Assembly (NCBI GenBank): GCA_029204045.2
Contig: CM055067.1
Coordinates: 24,440,838 to 24,504,837, forward strand
DNA: 64,000 nt
Direction: 5' to 3'
From: Tillandsia leiboldiana
Lineage: Eukaryota; Streptophyta; Magnoliopsida; Poales; Bromeliaceae
Shown: piece by piece, positions 1 to 10,469 of the stretch
Layout: each line of letters begins with the position of its first letter
Position numbering within the stretch: the stretch's first letter is position 1
Notes under the pieces: model-generated
Seen by the model: only the letters and a program-made list of their open reading frames with translations
The model's database searches: none
Told to the model about the DNA's origin: nothing
Translations under genes and position numbers: made by a program

Positions 1-752
1 AAAACTGCTCTTCCAACCACATACAATTCAGTCCCAAAGATGCTTAAATTTCACCTGCTAATAATGCCCAGAAAATTCCCAGGAAAATATCACAGCGATC
101 CTCGCGTCGATACCTTCGAAACGGCTATTTACACGCCCAAATCTGAGTTCAGTAAGTCAAGATATAAATTCGGCAAGGTGGTACACCCAACAAAAACTGT
201 ATCAAAAACTGTAGCACTGTTCACAGGGAAACAGAAATTTTCACCTCCAAATAAATCTCTGAAAAATCCAAGAAAAATACGAGTGCATTCCTTGCGATCT
301 GTAGATGAAAAAGTTGTATAAGCACGTTTCCGTCTGACGCTCGTGCGCGAAGATACGGCCAAAACACTCTTCTCTGTCACAGAAATCCACACAGAAAAAG
401 GGGTCACTGTGTTGCCTCGGGATCCGTGCCAAAACCTCGAAACGGGAAGGTGCAATCAAAATGAAAGATGAAGCCCTACCTCTTAGGAGTCTGTCGGCGC
501 AAGAATCACAGAAAAAGGATCTCGGGGTAGACCACGGGAGCTAAAACACTGCTGCTGCGCCGAAGAAAAACACAGGAACCACAACGTCGCGCCGCGCCGT
601 AAAATAGAGAACCTTGGGATTCGAGCCTCCAAAAATTCTTAAACTCCGCAGGAAAATCAAAGATTAAGAGAGGAAAAATTCATCAAGAGGAAGCTCGGGG
701 AGATCTTGCACAGACTGAGAGAAAAAGGGCTGCAAAGAGGGCTCGGGCTGCC

Positions 753-760
753 TATTTATA
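753..760 (-). promoter_or_regulatory. TATA box of element H LTR
   Basis: CTATAAATAG reads on the minus strand here, 140 bp from the point where A is inserted. The next upstream promoter part of the H LTR now sits about 21.8 kb away, beyond A. Transcription would run toward base 1. Confidence 0.6.
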
Positions 761-822
761 GGCTGAAGAAAACATTTGGGGAAATTCCCATTTTGTCCCG
801 AGATTCGGGCGCTCGAAATCTT

Positions 823-889
823 TCGGGCGCGCACAGTGCGGCCCGGCCCAAGATTTTCGGGCGCGCACAGTGCGGCCCAGCCCAACCCG
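823..889 (-). repeat. Duplicated proximal promoter segment of H
   Basis: Two near-identical copies of a roughly 37-bp segment (core CGGGCGCGCACAGTGCGGCC on the plus strand) lie just upstream of the minus-strand TATA box. Each ends in a GGCCCA-like motif typical of plant proximal promoters. Confidence 0.55.
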
Positions 890-896
890 CGTGGTC

Positions 897-901
897 GGAC
901 G
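897..901. repeat. Target-site duplication of copia A, left copy
   Basis: GGACG precedes the left LTR of A and GGATG follows the right LTR (22729-22733). The single difference is C to T at a CpG, as expected from deamination of a methylated site after insertion. Confidence 0.75.
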
Positions 902-1128
902 TGTTACGGATTTTGTTTTGGCGCATTTCGTGAAAGTGTTAAGTCTTGAAGATTGAAGATGAATGAAGTTTGGATCATATACCTCAATCTCAAGAAAGAA
1001 GAATTCAAAAGGATCAGGTAAGTTTAACTAAATATTTTTGGTGATCCGAATACTTCTTGTAGTGTAGAAACACTTGGAAGAATTTCTTATTGCATAAAAA
1101 TCAAGAACTGAACATGAGACTTGTTCAG

Positions 1129-1411
1129 GATCCGGATTAGATTGTTCAATCCGGATCCCGAAGGTGGTTCGTTCATACACCAGTTCAATCCGGATCGTAG
1201 CTTCCCTTGATCCGGATCCCGAACATTGAGTTTACCATTTTCCTTGAACGATCCGGATCAGGCTTCGCAATCTGGATCCCGAACGTTGATGTTTGATGAA
1301 CTGTATGAACGATCCGGATCAAGCACTTCGATCCGGATCCCGAACCTTCGTTTTTCTGGAATTGGCAGACTCGTTACGACGATCCGGATCACAGCTAATC
1401 CGATCCGGATC
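1129..1411 (+). promoter_or_regulatory. U3 array of the palindrome GATCCGGATC
   Basis: About ten copies of the perfect palindrome GATCCGGATC or one-base variants lie between 350 and 70 bp upstream of the TATA box. They occur largely in pairs, and the second member of most pairs is followed by CCGAAC. Related arrays occur in the C LTR (30964-31186) and in the internal promoter of A (8322-8470). The position suggests an enhancer or a binding site for a dimeric factor. The central CpG would make it sensitive to methylation. Confidence 0.8.
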
Positions 1412-1477
1412 GCCGTCGTGAAAATTTCCAGAAACGGACAGTTTTTTATCCTTATCTTCTTCCTAGGGTTTCTAACC

Positions 1478-1485
1478 TATAAATA
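1478..1485 (+). promoter_or_regulatory. TATA box of A 5' LTR
   Basis: TATAAATA in a TAACC/GACCC context, about 67 bp downstream of the last U3 palindrome and 771 bp upstream of the PBS. It is conserved in the 3' LTR at 21960-21967 and in C at 31253-31260. Confidence 0.8.
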
Positions 1486-1766
1486 GACCCTATGATTCTT
1501 TTTCTAGGGTTAATCCAAGAAGCCGATAATCCAAAAAGCCGTCATCTTTTATACGGCCTAAGATCCACATATAGAGAAGAAAGGAAATCATTAGATATTA
1601 CTCTATGTTTCTTTATCTATATTGATTAGTTTGATTCTAGGTTTTCATACTCACATCTTGAGTTGAATCAAACTAATGAATACTTAGATGGTATTTCCTA
1701 TCTATCTTTGATCTAAGTATTCGGCGGATCATCACCACCCAAAAACAACGATTTACCCCAAAATCA

Positions 1767-1950
1767 GCGCGTGGACTCGCGTGGCCTTGTGGATTCAAGG
1801 TGCAACGGCTCTCGTGGATTCGGAGCGAGGTACGTTCGTGGATTCGAAGCGTGCTACTGGGTGAAGACCGTGGATTCGGTCAGACGTCGTGGACTCGACG
1901 TTGGACGTCGTGGATTCGGCGTTGGACGCAGATCGTGGATTCGAGACGCG
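1767..1950 (+). other. Leader hairpin array with constant TGGATT/TGGACT loop (A)
   Basis: Eight short inverted repeats, each closed by G-C around TGGATT or TGGACT. Stems are CGCG/CGCG (1768-1781), CCTTG/CAAGG (1785-1800), a bulged stem at 1808-1826, a bulged stem at 1832-1852, GACCG/CGGTC (1866-1881), ACGTCG/CGACGT (1884-1901), ACGTCG/CGGCGT with one G-T pair (1905-1922), and a weak partial one (1927-1950). They lie between TATA and PBS and so should be in the transcript. Function is unknown. Confidence 0.75.
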
Positions 1951-2248
1951 TTGCGGAGCGAGCGGAGAAGATCAACTAGGAGCGTATGGAAAAGGTTGAG
2001 TCATCTGTGAGTACGGTATATCACCTTGTACGTGTTTAATTCTAGTGGATTTCACCGTGTTATCGGTCCCGTGGTTTTTTACTCCGGTTTGGAGTTTTCC
2101 ACGTAAAAATCTTGCGTGTTCATTTATATTTCCGCATTGGGTTTTTATTGCGCAATGATTTTTTGAGTGTTTATTGTTTACACCTATTCACCCCCCTCTA
2201 GGTGTTTTTTCCCCTATTTAGATCTTTTATTACATATAACCCAACAAG

Positions 2249-2260
2249 TGGTATCAGAGC
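2249..2260 (+). other. Primer-binding site of A (initiator Met tRNA)
   Basis: TGGTATCAGAGC, two bases after the LTR end, is the complement of the 3' end of plant initiator-Met tRNA and primes minus-strand cDNA. Confidence 0.92.
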
Positions 2261-2279
2261 GGGAATAGGGTTGTAAACA

Positions 2280-5200
2280 ATGGTTGAAGGTGGAAACATC
2301 AACAGACCCCCATTCTTTGATGGAACAAATTATGCGTACTGGAGAGTACGGATGAAAGCCTTTTTAAGTTCCATCGACGAACGGGTGTGGCAATCAATTG
2401 AATTAGGATGGTCTAATCCAACTGAAATTATTGCTGATGTTCGCACCTTCAAACCTAGGTCGAAGTGGACCAAGGAAGAGTTAGATTCATCTTCTTACAA
2501 TGGCAAGGGAATTAATGCTATTTTTAATGCCTTATCTCAAACTGAATTCTCTCGCGTCTCGGCATGTGAGACTGCGAAAGAAATCTGGGATGTTCTTCAG
2601 GTTACACATGAGGGAACTAACCTCGTGAAGATTCAAAAGCTGCAAATGCTTACGAGCAGATTTGACTCTATCTTCATGGCAGAAAATGAATCTTTCACGG
2701 ACTACTATACACGATTGCAAGACATCGTAAACTCATGTGCTAACCTGGGAGAGAAGATTCCATAATTTAAGGTTGTAAGAAAGATCTTAAGAACTCTTCC
2801 TGAACGATTTCGCCCAAAGGTTACAGCCATTGAAACTATTAAACACCCGGACGAAATGCGTGTAGAAGAACTAGTTGGTTCATTACAAACTTATGAAATG
2901 ACATTTACTACTAACTATTCTTCGGGAAAGGCATCCTCTTCTAAGTCTTCAGGTTATGCTTTGAAAACAACAAAGGAAGAAGACACGGATTCATCCTCCT
3001 CAGACGATGACGAGAACCTATCTATGGAGGAATTTGAGAAGCAGCTCGCTCTCTTGACAAGGAAGTTTCGCCGCAACTTTCGAAGGGGTAATTCAAGTAA
3101 AACTCCATCCTTCGGAAAGTCGAAGAAAGGCAAGGGTATTTCAAGTTACAAGTCAAGAAAGCAAGAGAACTTTTCTAAGGATAAGAAAAGCACAGAAGGA
3201 CAAGTCCAATGCTTTAAGTGCCGAGGATATGGCCATATCACAACGGAATGTCCAACTAAGAATCCGTCGAAGAAGAAAGCGATGCAAGTCATCACTTGGG
3301 ATGACAACTCAACGTCAAATGAGTCATCCTCAAGTGATGAAGAAGAAAGCGCAATGGCATTCCATGCGTCCACATCTTCACCCTTCATGTGCTTAATGGC
3401 AAGTACATCCGACTCGCTGTCCAACTCCACTGTTGAAAAGAATGCAACAGACAATGAATCGGATGATTCGGAAGGTGAAGATTTTGTTTTAGCCTACCAC
3501 AGACTTTTGAGGGATTCAAAGAAACTGGCTAAACAAAACAAGGGGTTGAGAGGGAGATTGCAGGATCTCGAAGAAGAAGTAAAAAGGGTAACTTCTCTCT
3601 CGACCGATCTTGAAGTGGAAAGGGATAATCTGATAAAAGCAGTTGTTTCCCTTCAAGAGTCCAATGAGCTTTTTGAGAAGGAACATACAAAACTGGTGGA
3701 TAAAGCGGATCACTTCTCAAAGCTCTACATCGAGGCCCAACAAGATAAATTGGAAATGACAAAGACCATTCTCCAACTAAAGGATGATTTAAAGAGATTT
3801 TCTTCTGGAAGGAGTAAGTTGGATAAGCTCCTTGGTCTTGGTCAAACAAATCGGTTCGGCCTCGGGTACACTCAAACTGGAAACAGTCCAAGTTCGAGTG
3901 GGACAGTTTTTGTGCCTCAGTCGGTATCTCCTCATCCGACACCGGAATTCACGACAAACAACGACAACAAGCCTACTTTTTTCTCTTCAGGATCATCAAG
4001 CGCAAAGGTATGTTTTTGTTGTGGTATTTCAGGGCACATAAGGAGATATTGCAAGACAGGAGCCAAACGCTCAACTCAGACATTTCTTGCAACGACTACC
4101 AAAAAGGTGATTCCTCAGAAATCAAATGCAAATCATACAAAGGAAAAGAGACTTGGTAGTTCACCGCACAAGACGACATCATCAAGGAGCAGCAATCGAT
4201 CTAACAAGACGCCTTCACCTAGGAGAATAACCTCTCGACCATTACCGACGCATTCCAAAAGGTTTTGGGTGCGCAAAGGTGAAATCTTCCCTTGTCTTGT
4301 TACTAATGTTTCCTTGCATGCGTATGATAATTCGTCTTGGTATCTGGATAGCGGTTGTTCCCGTCACATGACCGGTGACAAAAATAATTTTCAAAACTTT
4401 GAGAAAATCTCCGGAGGACTCGTTGTTTTCGGAGACGGTCGATCTTCCAAAATTGTTGGAAAAGGAACGGTAGCTATCCCAGATGGCCCGATTTTGAAAA
4501 ACGTGTTATTTGTTGATGGCCTTAAGACTAACCTCATAAGCATAAGTCAACTTTGCGACAATGGTTTTTCAGTTAACTTTTCATCTGTTGAATGTGTTGT
4601 AACTGATAAGGACCATGTCTTCTTTTTAAAAGGGGTTAGATCTGAAAACAATTGCTATGTTGTTCCTAATAAAATTTCAGAAAAATGTAACCTAGTTTCT
4701 TTGGATAATGAAACACTTTGGCATGAAAGACTAGGTCACATAAATTTTAAAGAACTAGCAAAGATTTCAAATAAAGACGTGGTTAAGGGGGTTCCTAAAC
4801 TTTTATTTAAAAACAACATTGTGTGCGGAGGTTGTCTTAAGGGAAAACAATCAAGGGCTGCACACAAGAACCTGAACCACGTTGGTACCAAACGGCCCTT
4901 GGAATTACTGCACATGGATTTAATGGGGCCGACCCGTCAACCATCTTTGGGAGGTAAATGGTATATTTTCTTATTGGTTGATGATTTCTCTAGGTTTTCA
5001 TGGGTAGCATTTTTAAAAGAGAAAGCTGATACGTTTGATTCTTTTCATGAGATTTGCCATCGTATTATGATTGAAAAGAATGAAAAGATCATTCGTGTTA
5101 GAAGTGATAGAGGTGGAGAATTCATTAATTCTAAATTCATTGATTTTTGCACTTCCAACGGCATAAAACATGAATTCTCGGCACCCTATACACCTCAGCA

Positions 5201-7383
5201 GAATGGTGTTGTTGAGCGCAAAAACAGGGTTGTTCAGGAGATGGCATGTGTGATGCTTCATACCCGGAATTTACCGCTACATTTTTGGGCTGACGCTGTG
5301 AACACCGCTGTCTATGTCATTAATCGAGTGTTTTTGTGCCCAGGAACTTTAAATACACCATATGAGCTGTGGTTTAGTAGAAAACCGGATATCAAATACT
5401 TTCGTATCTTTGGGAGTCGATGTTTTATTTGCGTGATCGCGAAAATCTTGGTAAGTTCGATTCTCGAAGTGACGAAGGGATCTTTTTGGGTTATTCTACG
5501 AATAGCAGAGCATATCGGGTATTTAACATGAAATCTAAAACGATTGTAGAATCTATAAATGTTAAAGTAGATGAAGTTTTTCACTTTGCATCTGAAAAAT
5601 CTACCCTCGATATCTCTCTTGATGATGATACTCCTGTTAGTGCATCTTCTCATGATAATACTTCAAATATTAATGATGCATCTAATGGTTCTTCAAGTTT
5701 ATCTGATGCGTAGGAATCATCTCATGTACCTCCGAGTACTCCGTTACAACAAACGTTACGCATCTCCAAGGATCATCCTGAATCAAACATCATTGGAGAC
5801 CCACAAGAAGGAGTCAAAACTCGGAGACAGTTGGTTTGTGGATTCGCTTGCTACGTATCCTTGATCGAACCAAAGAACATCGATGAAGCTCTTCAGGATG
5901 ACTACTGGATTAAAGCAATGTAGGAAGAGCTCCATCAGTTTGAGCGAAACAAAGTCTGGGAATTAACAAAGCCTCCAAAGCAACACAATGTGATAGGTAC
6001 CAAATGGATTTTCAAGAATAAGAAAAATGAAGATGGTACCATCATCAGGAACAAAGCACGTTTAGTTGCTCAAGGCTACTCTCAAGTAGAAGGTATAGAC
6101 TTTGATGAAACTTTCGCCCCTGTAGCTAGACTCGAGTCCATTCGTATCTTATTCGCGATAGCTTGTCATTTTAAAATAAAATTATTTCAAATGGACGTTA
6201 AGAGCGCATTTTTAAATGGGTTTTTAAATGAGGAAGTTTATGTGGCTCAACCGAAAGGTTTTGTGGACTGTAAACTACCTAACCATATTTTTCGTTTGAA
6301 AAAGGCTCTTTACGGTTTAAAACAAGCACCGCGAGCATGGTACGAAAGGCTAACAAAGCACCTATTGGATAAGGGCCATACTCGAGGGGGAGCTGACAGG
6401 ACTCTCTTTGTGAAGCATTATCAAAATAACTTCATTGTTGCACAAATCTATGTCGATGACATTGTTTTTGGAGCAACGAAGGATAATGATGCTTCTAAAT
6501 TCGCTGAAACCATGGAAAGCGAATTTGAGATGTCAATGATGGGCGAATTGACTTATTTCCTTGGATTGCAAGTGAAACAGAGTGACGAAGGCATCCATTT
6601 GTGTCAATCCAAGTATGCTTTGGAGTTGGTCAAAAAGTTTGATCTAGAAAATTGTAAAGATTTTCCAACTCCAATGGGAACTAGCAATAAAGGATTAGGA
6701 AGTGAATCTTTTAGTGAGAATGTAGACGAGAAACTTTATCGGAGTATGATTGGAAGTCTACTAGTCGCCCGGATATATCTTTTGGTGTTGGGATCTGCGC
6801 GAGATATCAGTCTGCACCAAAGGAGGTTCACCTGAAAGCGGTGAAACGGATCATTCGATACATTAAAGGAACCATAAATTTCGGAATTTGGTATCCTATG
6901 GGAACAAGCTTAGATATTATTGGATACTCAGATGCCGATTGGGCAGGATCTGTGGATGATCGAAAAAGTACGAGTGGTGCATGTTTTTATCTTGGTCATT
7001 GCCTTGTTGCATGGCATAGTAAAAAGCAAAACTGCATTGCACTCTCGACTGCCGAAGCGGAATATATTTCAGCGGGTAGTTGTTCAACCCAACTCATTTG
7101 GATGAAAAGTGTGTTGAGCGACTTCCGGATTTCAGCAACTTCGGTAGCAATTCTTTGTGACAACACTAGTGCTATAAACATTTCCAAAAACCCTGTGTTG
7201 CACTCTAGAACAAAACACATTGAACTTAGATATCATTTTCTTAGAGAGCTAGTTGAATCAAATACTCTTCAACTGTCATATATTTCAACTGAAGATCAAT
7301 TAGCTGATATTTTAACAAAACCTTTGGATCAAAAATGTTTTATTCATTTGCGTAAAGCAATTGGAATGCTTTCCTTGAAATAA
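2280..7383 (+). pseudogene. Copia A gag-pol polyprotein, disabled
   Basis: Start chosen at 2280, the first ATG after the PBS. The order is: gag N-terminus with FDGTNYAYW; a first CCHC knuckle (CFKCRGYGHITTEC, from 3210); a coiled coil of roughly 150 residues (about 3480-3810); a second CCHC knuckle (from 4011); protease with catalytic DSG (Asp at 4347-4349); GAG-pre-integrase HHCC (about 4720-4860); the integrase core; RT with YVDD (6449-6460); and RNase H to 7383. Lesions are a TAA in gag (2763-2765), a one-base deletion near 5433, TAG at 5711 and at 5921 (both Gln codons in copy I), and a deletion of about ten bases near 6765. Catalytic motifs otherwise look intact. The product would copy and integrate the element, but this copy cannot make it unaided. 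Confidence 0.92.
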
Positions 7384-8275
7384 ACTTCTTTTTGAAACTT
7401 TTGCTTAGGTTAGGTTTTGTTTTTGTGTTTTTGTTCATTACATATGCTTAGACATAGAATATTAATTGAGCATTAGTTAGATTGACTTTAACAGCATCCT
7501 TTTATATATTTAGAAATCTATTATGCTTTAGATATCATAATATTTCATTTGATGCAATGATCATTTATGTCAATTAACTCATCTTTGTTTTGATCAAAGT
7601 CAATTTCTCTCTCGATGATCTCTTGGTATAGTTTTTATCTTATTTGACTGTTTAGTCGAGTATGAAATCGAGATCAATATTTGGCTAAATACTTTATATC
7701 TTAAATAATTGATAGCCAATTGAGGGGGAGTCAAAGAAAAAGTATTATGCTCAAAAGATGTGGAAAGAGTTACATCCCAATGAGGAGTGTGAAAACTACC
7801 ACCACATGGAGGAAAGAGCTACCACTTCGGTCGTCCGAGTACTGTGTGCAGCTACCACATGTATACCAAGCAAGGTTTTTCAAGTTTGATTAAATAAAAT
7901 GCATATTGAAATACTTGACTCTGTCAAAATTTCAAGGTTGGTATAAGGTGGGATTTTTAATGAAAGATGCTCAAAGAGCCACTCTCTTCAATAAATTGAC
8001 TAGATATATTATCTAACTTATCTGGGATGTTAGACATCTATTGATCTTTGTATTTCATTTTCTTTACCGAACTGATGATTTGATAAAGGCATTACTCATA
8101 AGATCAAGTTAGATGTAATTGAAGTTGTTCAACTTTAAGGGATTTAATTTTTATAAATTTTCGTTTCATTTGTTGGATGTTATTGATAGATTTGGTATAA
8201 TCTATTTCTTGTTGTATGAAACGATGATTTTTGTTTAAAGTTGATACACAAAAGTGCTTACAATCTTTTTCTGGT
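7384..8275 (+). other. Spacer after pol, conserved with element C
   Basis: A/T-rich non-coding stretch with no ORF of note. From about 7490 it aligns with 34265-35055 of C, and over 7609-8160 the two differ at only about 2-3% of positions by eye, although gag and LTRs of A and C are strongly diverged. It contains a PPT-like AGGGGGAG at about 7723. The match stops near 8276, where the internal promoter cassette of A begins. Confidence 0.7.
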
Positions 8276-8321
8276 TTTTCTTGAATTTCTCTGAAATTTT
8301 TCTAAAGAAAAAGTTGGAGCC

Positions 8322-8490
8322 GATCCGGATTGGACCTGCCGATCCGGATCCCGAACGCAGATATTCTTCTGCGGGCAGACGATCCGGATTGGACCTGCCG
8401 ATCCGGATCCCGAACGCAGTTTTTCACTGCGGGTAGCCGATCCGGATCGCAATCATGAACTGAACCGGATCGCGGCTAGGGTTTTATATA
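8322..8490 (+). promoter_or_regulatory. LTR-like internal promoter upstream of the second ORF
   Basis: Two tandem units of about 59 bp (8322-8380 and 8381-8438), each with a GATCCGGATT and a GATCCGGATC followed by CCGAAC, then another GATCCGGATC at 8439 and a TATA box (TATATA, 8485-8490). The order and spacing copy those of the A LTR U3, where the palindrome array is followed by a TATA box after about 67 bp. The inference is that the second ORF has its own subgenomic promoter. Each unit also has a small CGCAG/CTGCG inverted repeat. Confidence 0.65.
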
Positions 8491-8606
8491 GAACAAAAGG
8501 GTTTTGATTTCTTTTACTCCAATCTTTTGTTCCAAAGTTTCCAGAGCTTCTCTCTCTAGATTTCATCCATCTTGGAAGCTTTCAAACTCAAGTTCTTCAA
8601 CTCCAA

Positions 8607-8989
8607 GTAAGTTTTATTGATCAAAATCTCGGTTTTTCATAGTTTTTCTTATTCCTCCTCAAAACGTGATGAATTTCTTGTATCAATTTCGTTTGTGGAT
8701 GGTTTTTGATCAAATTTCTTTTGAAATAAGAACTCTGGGTAGATTAGTTTTGATTATATGCTAGGTATTCTCAAGATAAACGAATTTTTGGGCTTCGATT
8801 TCTGAAAATTCGGTTTTAGGGCATATAATGGGAATTTTCGAAAATCATGCAATTGATCTATTTTTAAATTTCCTTTTGCAAAACTAATTTGATTCCTAGT
8901 CTCTCCACACGATAATGATTGTTTGGGTACAATTTTTCTAATCTTTGAAAATTAACAATTTTTTCGTGTTCTTGAGTTGTTGCTCACAG
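8607..8989 (+). other. Candidate 5'-UTR intron of the second ORF
   Basis: A donor-like GTAAGTTTT follows CTCCAA at 8607. An acceptor-like TTGCTCACAG ends at 8989, after a T-rich stretch and 28 nt before the ATG at 9018. The 383-bp interval is A/T-rich, as plant introns are. Predicted from sequence only. Confidence 0.45.
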
Positions 8990-9017
8990 GATTTCTTTTC
9001 TCAAGAAACCAATAGCA

Positions 9018-10469
9018 ATGGTGATCACTTGGATCATTCTTCTTCTGGCTACTATGGTTCATACTCGAGCAACCAATAAACTGAAAAGAGCCAAGAAACT
9101 TCAACGAAAAGGTGAATTTGATCTGATTAGTGACTCGGAAACTGAAGCAAATAATGATGAAGTAGACTGGGACATGTTATTGGATGATGGTGAATCACTG
9201 CCTGTTAAACCTGAACAAAAGCCTTCCACTGGATCAAAAGGAAAGGCGCCCATTGACACAGGAAAAGCACCTATGGCGTCACCGACCATCTCGGTAAAAA
9301 GGAAACGACTTGCTCGACGCTTTGGACAAGCACGAGAGGCTAATGCTAGCAAGCCAATGATTCCTGACTCCCCGCCTCGGGTGGAAGGAGTGTTCGTCAG
9401 CATTGATCGCCTCCGAGCTTTTGAACATCGTGAATGTATCGGTGAACGACATGTCAACATTGAAGCTCTCCGAAATCACTCACCAGAGTTTGGAACTTTA
9501 ATTGAGCAAGCTAATCTCATCCAAGTCTGCCGATTCCCTGAATTACTTGGATATTGCTTGTATCGTGTGAGAACCTTCTACACGAATGCAAGACATCTTC
9601 AAGAAGATGAACGTGGCTCAATGCATTTCTATACAAATATCCAAGGGATGAAACTTAAAATCACTCCACAATTAATCGGTGAAGTACTTGGAATGGAATC
9701 CAACACATCAGGGATCAACTATCTGACGGGAAGAAGTTTGGCGAATGCTTTGTGGCAAACCGTGATAGGAAAGATTTGTTTGGAAGGAACTGAATCAGCT
9801 GATGGGAAAAGTGTCAAATCCAAACATCTTCGACTGGAGTACCGATTTCTTAATTTCATCACATGTTACAACATTCTTCCTAACATGCAGACCAAGTTAG
9901 TGAGATGGGATAGAATGCTGTTCTTATATCTCATAGGTCATCCCTCTGAGGCTGTAGGATTGAACATGAACATCCCCTACATAATTTGGAATAGAATGTC
10001 AAGATATGTTGTGCATCCTCATCCTTCTGAGCGACTTCCTTTTCCATTAATTATCATAAGGATCTTACAAAAGTTTGACATTGATATAAGCTCGACATCA
10101 TATCAACACTGTTGGGGGATGATAGATGAGTCAACGATTGTGAAGTCACTTCACAAATTACCACATGTTACTCCGACACCCTCCACTGGAAAGAAACCTT
10201 GTGTCGATACGTCTGCATCACCATCACAACCAGCACCCACACCAGCGGAAGAAGCATCAGTCTCATCCATTTACAAAGAACAACAACGATTGTCTTTTGA
10301 GCAGGAACAGATTTCGAAGGCACAGACGAGAATTTCCAATGAGCTGGAGCTCATCACGGCAGCTCATATTACCTTAACTAAGAAGGTCAATTCAATGAAC
10401 AAGCTGGTGAAAAAGATGTTCTCTAAGATGGGCTGCACGAGCTCTGAAGACTCTGAATTTGATGACTGA
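9018..10469 (+). CDS. Second ORF of copia A: putative plant transposon protein
   Basis: An intact 483-codon frame 3' of pol. Residues about 110-370 resemble the 'putative plant transposon protein' domain found in extra ORFs of plant retrotransposons, with a VRTFYTN segment followed by a KLKITPQLIGEVLGM segment. The N-terminus is acidic and basic low complexity. Residues about 420-470 are rich in heptad-like E, Q, L and K and probably form a coiled coil, followed by an acidic tail. Two starts are possible: 9018, which adds a short hydrophobic stretch (ITWIILLLA), or 9054 (MVHTR), which resembles related N-termini. No zinc knuckle or catalytic motif is seen. It occupies the env-like position of SIRE elements, but I see no clear membrane glycoprotein features. 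It is intact while gag-pol of the same copy is dead. Its molecular role is unknown. Confidence 0.8.
   Translation: MVITWIILLLATMVHTRATNKLKRAKKLQRKGEFDLISDSETEANNDEVDWDMLLDDGESLPVKPEQKPSTGSKGKAPIDTGKAPMASPTISVKRKRLARRFGQAREANASKPMIPDSPPRVEGVFVSIDRLRAFEHRECIGERHVNIEALRNHSPEFGTLIEQANLIQVCRFPELLGYCLYRVRTFYTNARHLQEDERGSMHFYTNIQGMKLKITPQLIGEVLGMESNTSGINYLTGRSLANALWQTVIGKICLEGTESADGKSVKSKHLRLEYRFLNFITCYNILPNMQTKLVRWDRMLFLYLIGHPSEAVGLNMNIPYIIWNRMSRYVVHPHPSERLPFPLIIIRILQKFDIDISSTSYQHCWGMIDESTIVKSLHKLPHVTPTPSTGKKPCVDTSASPSQPAPTPAEEASVSSIYKEQQRLSFEQEQISKAQTRISNELELITAAHITLTKKVNSMNKLVKKMFSKMGCTSSEDSEFDD

Larger units (their letters stand above)
1..901 (-). mobile_element. Gypsy element H, LTR fragment (R/U5 side and core promoter)
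   Basis: This is the left part of a Ty3/gypsy-type LTR reading on the minus strand; its left end lies outside the window. It is LTR sequence because its continuation at 22729-24113 ends in the LTR terminus TCTACA (TGTAGA on the minus strand), which aligns with the 3' LTR of element G. A minus-strand TATA box is at 753-760. Upstream of it (823-889) a segment of about 37 bp is repeated directly, each copy with a GGCCCA-type motif. Copia element A is inserted after base 901. No protein-coding region is visible. Family assignment is by homology to G and B. Confidence 0.75.
902..2246 (+). repeat. 5' LTR of copia A
   Basis: 1345 bp, TG...CA, matching 21384-22728 end to end. It holds a palindrome array in U3 (1129-1411), a TATA box (1478-1485) and a hairpin array in the transcribed leader (1767-1950). 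Confidence 0.95.

Noticed and set aside
5420..5713. A separate small gene between integrase and RT of A
   Set aside because: It is the continuation of the same polyprotein in a shifted frame after a one-base deletion near 5433; the I copy confirms the original frame.
9018..10469. Second ORF as a viral-type envelope protein
   Set aside because: No clear signal peptide with a downstream transmembrane anchor, no cleavage-site or glycoprotein features; similarity is to the plant transposon-protein domain.
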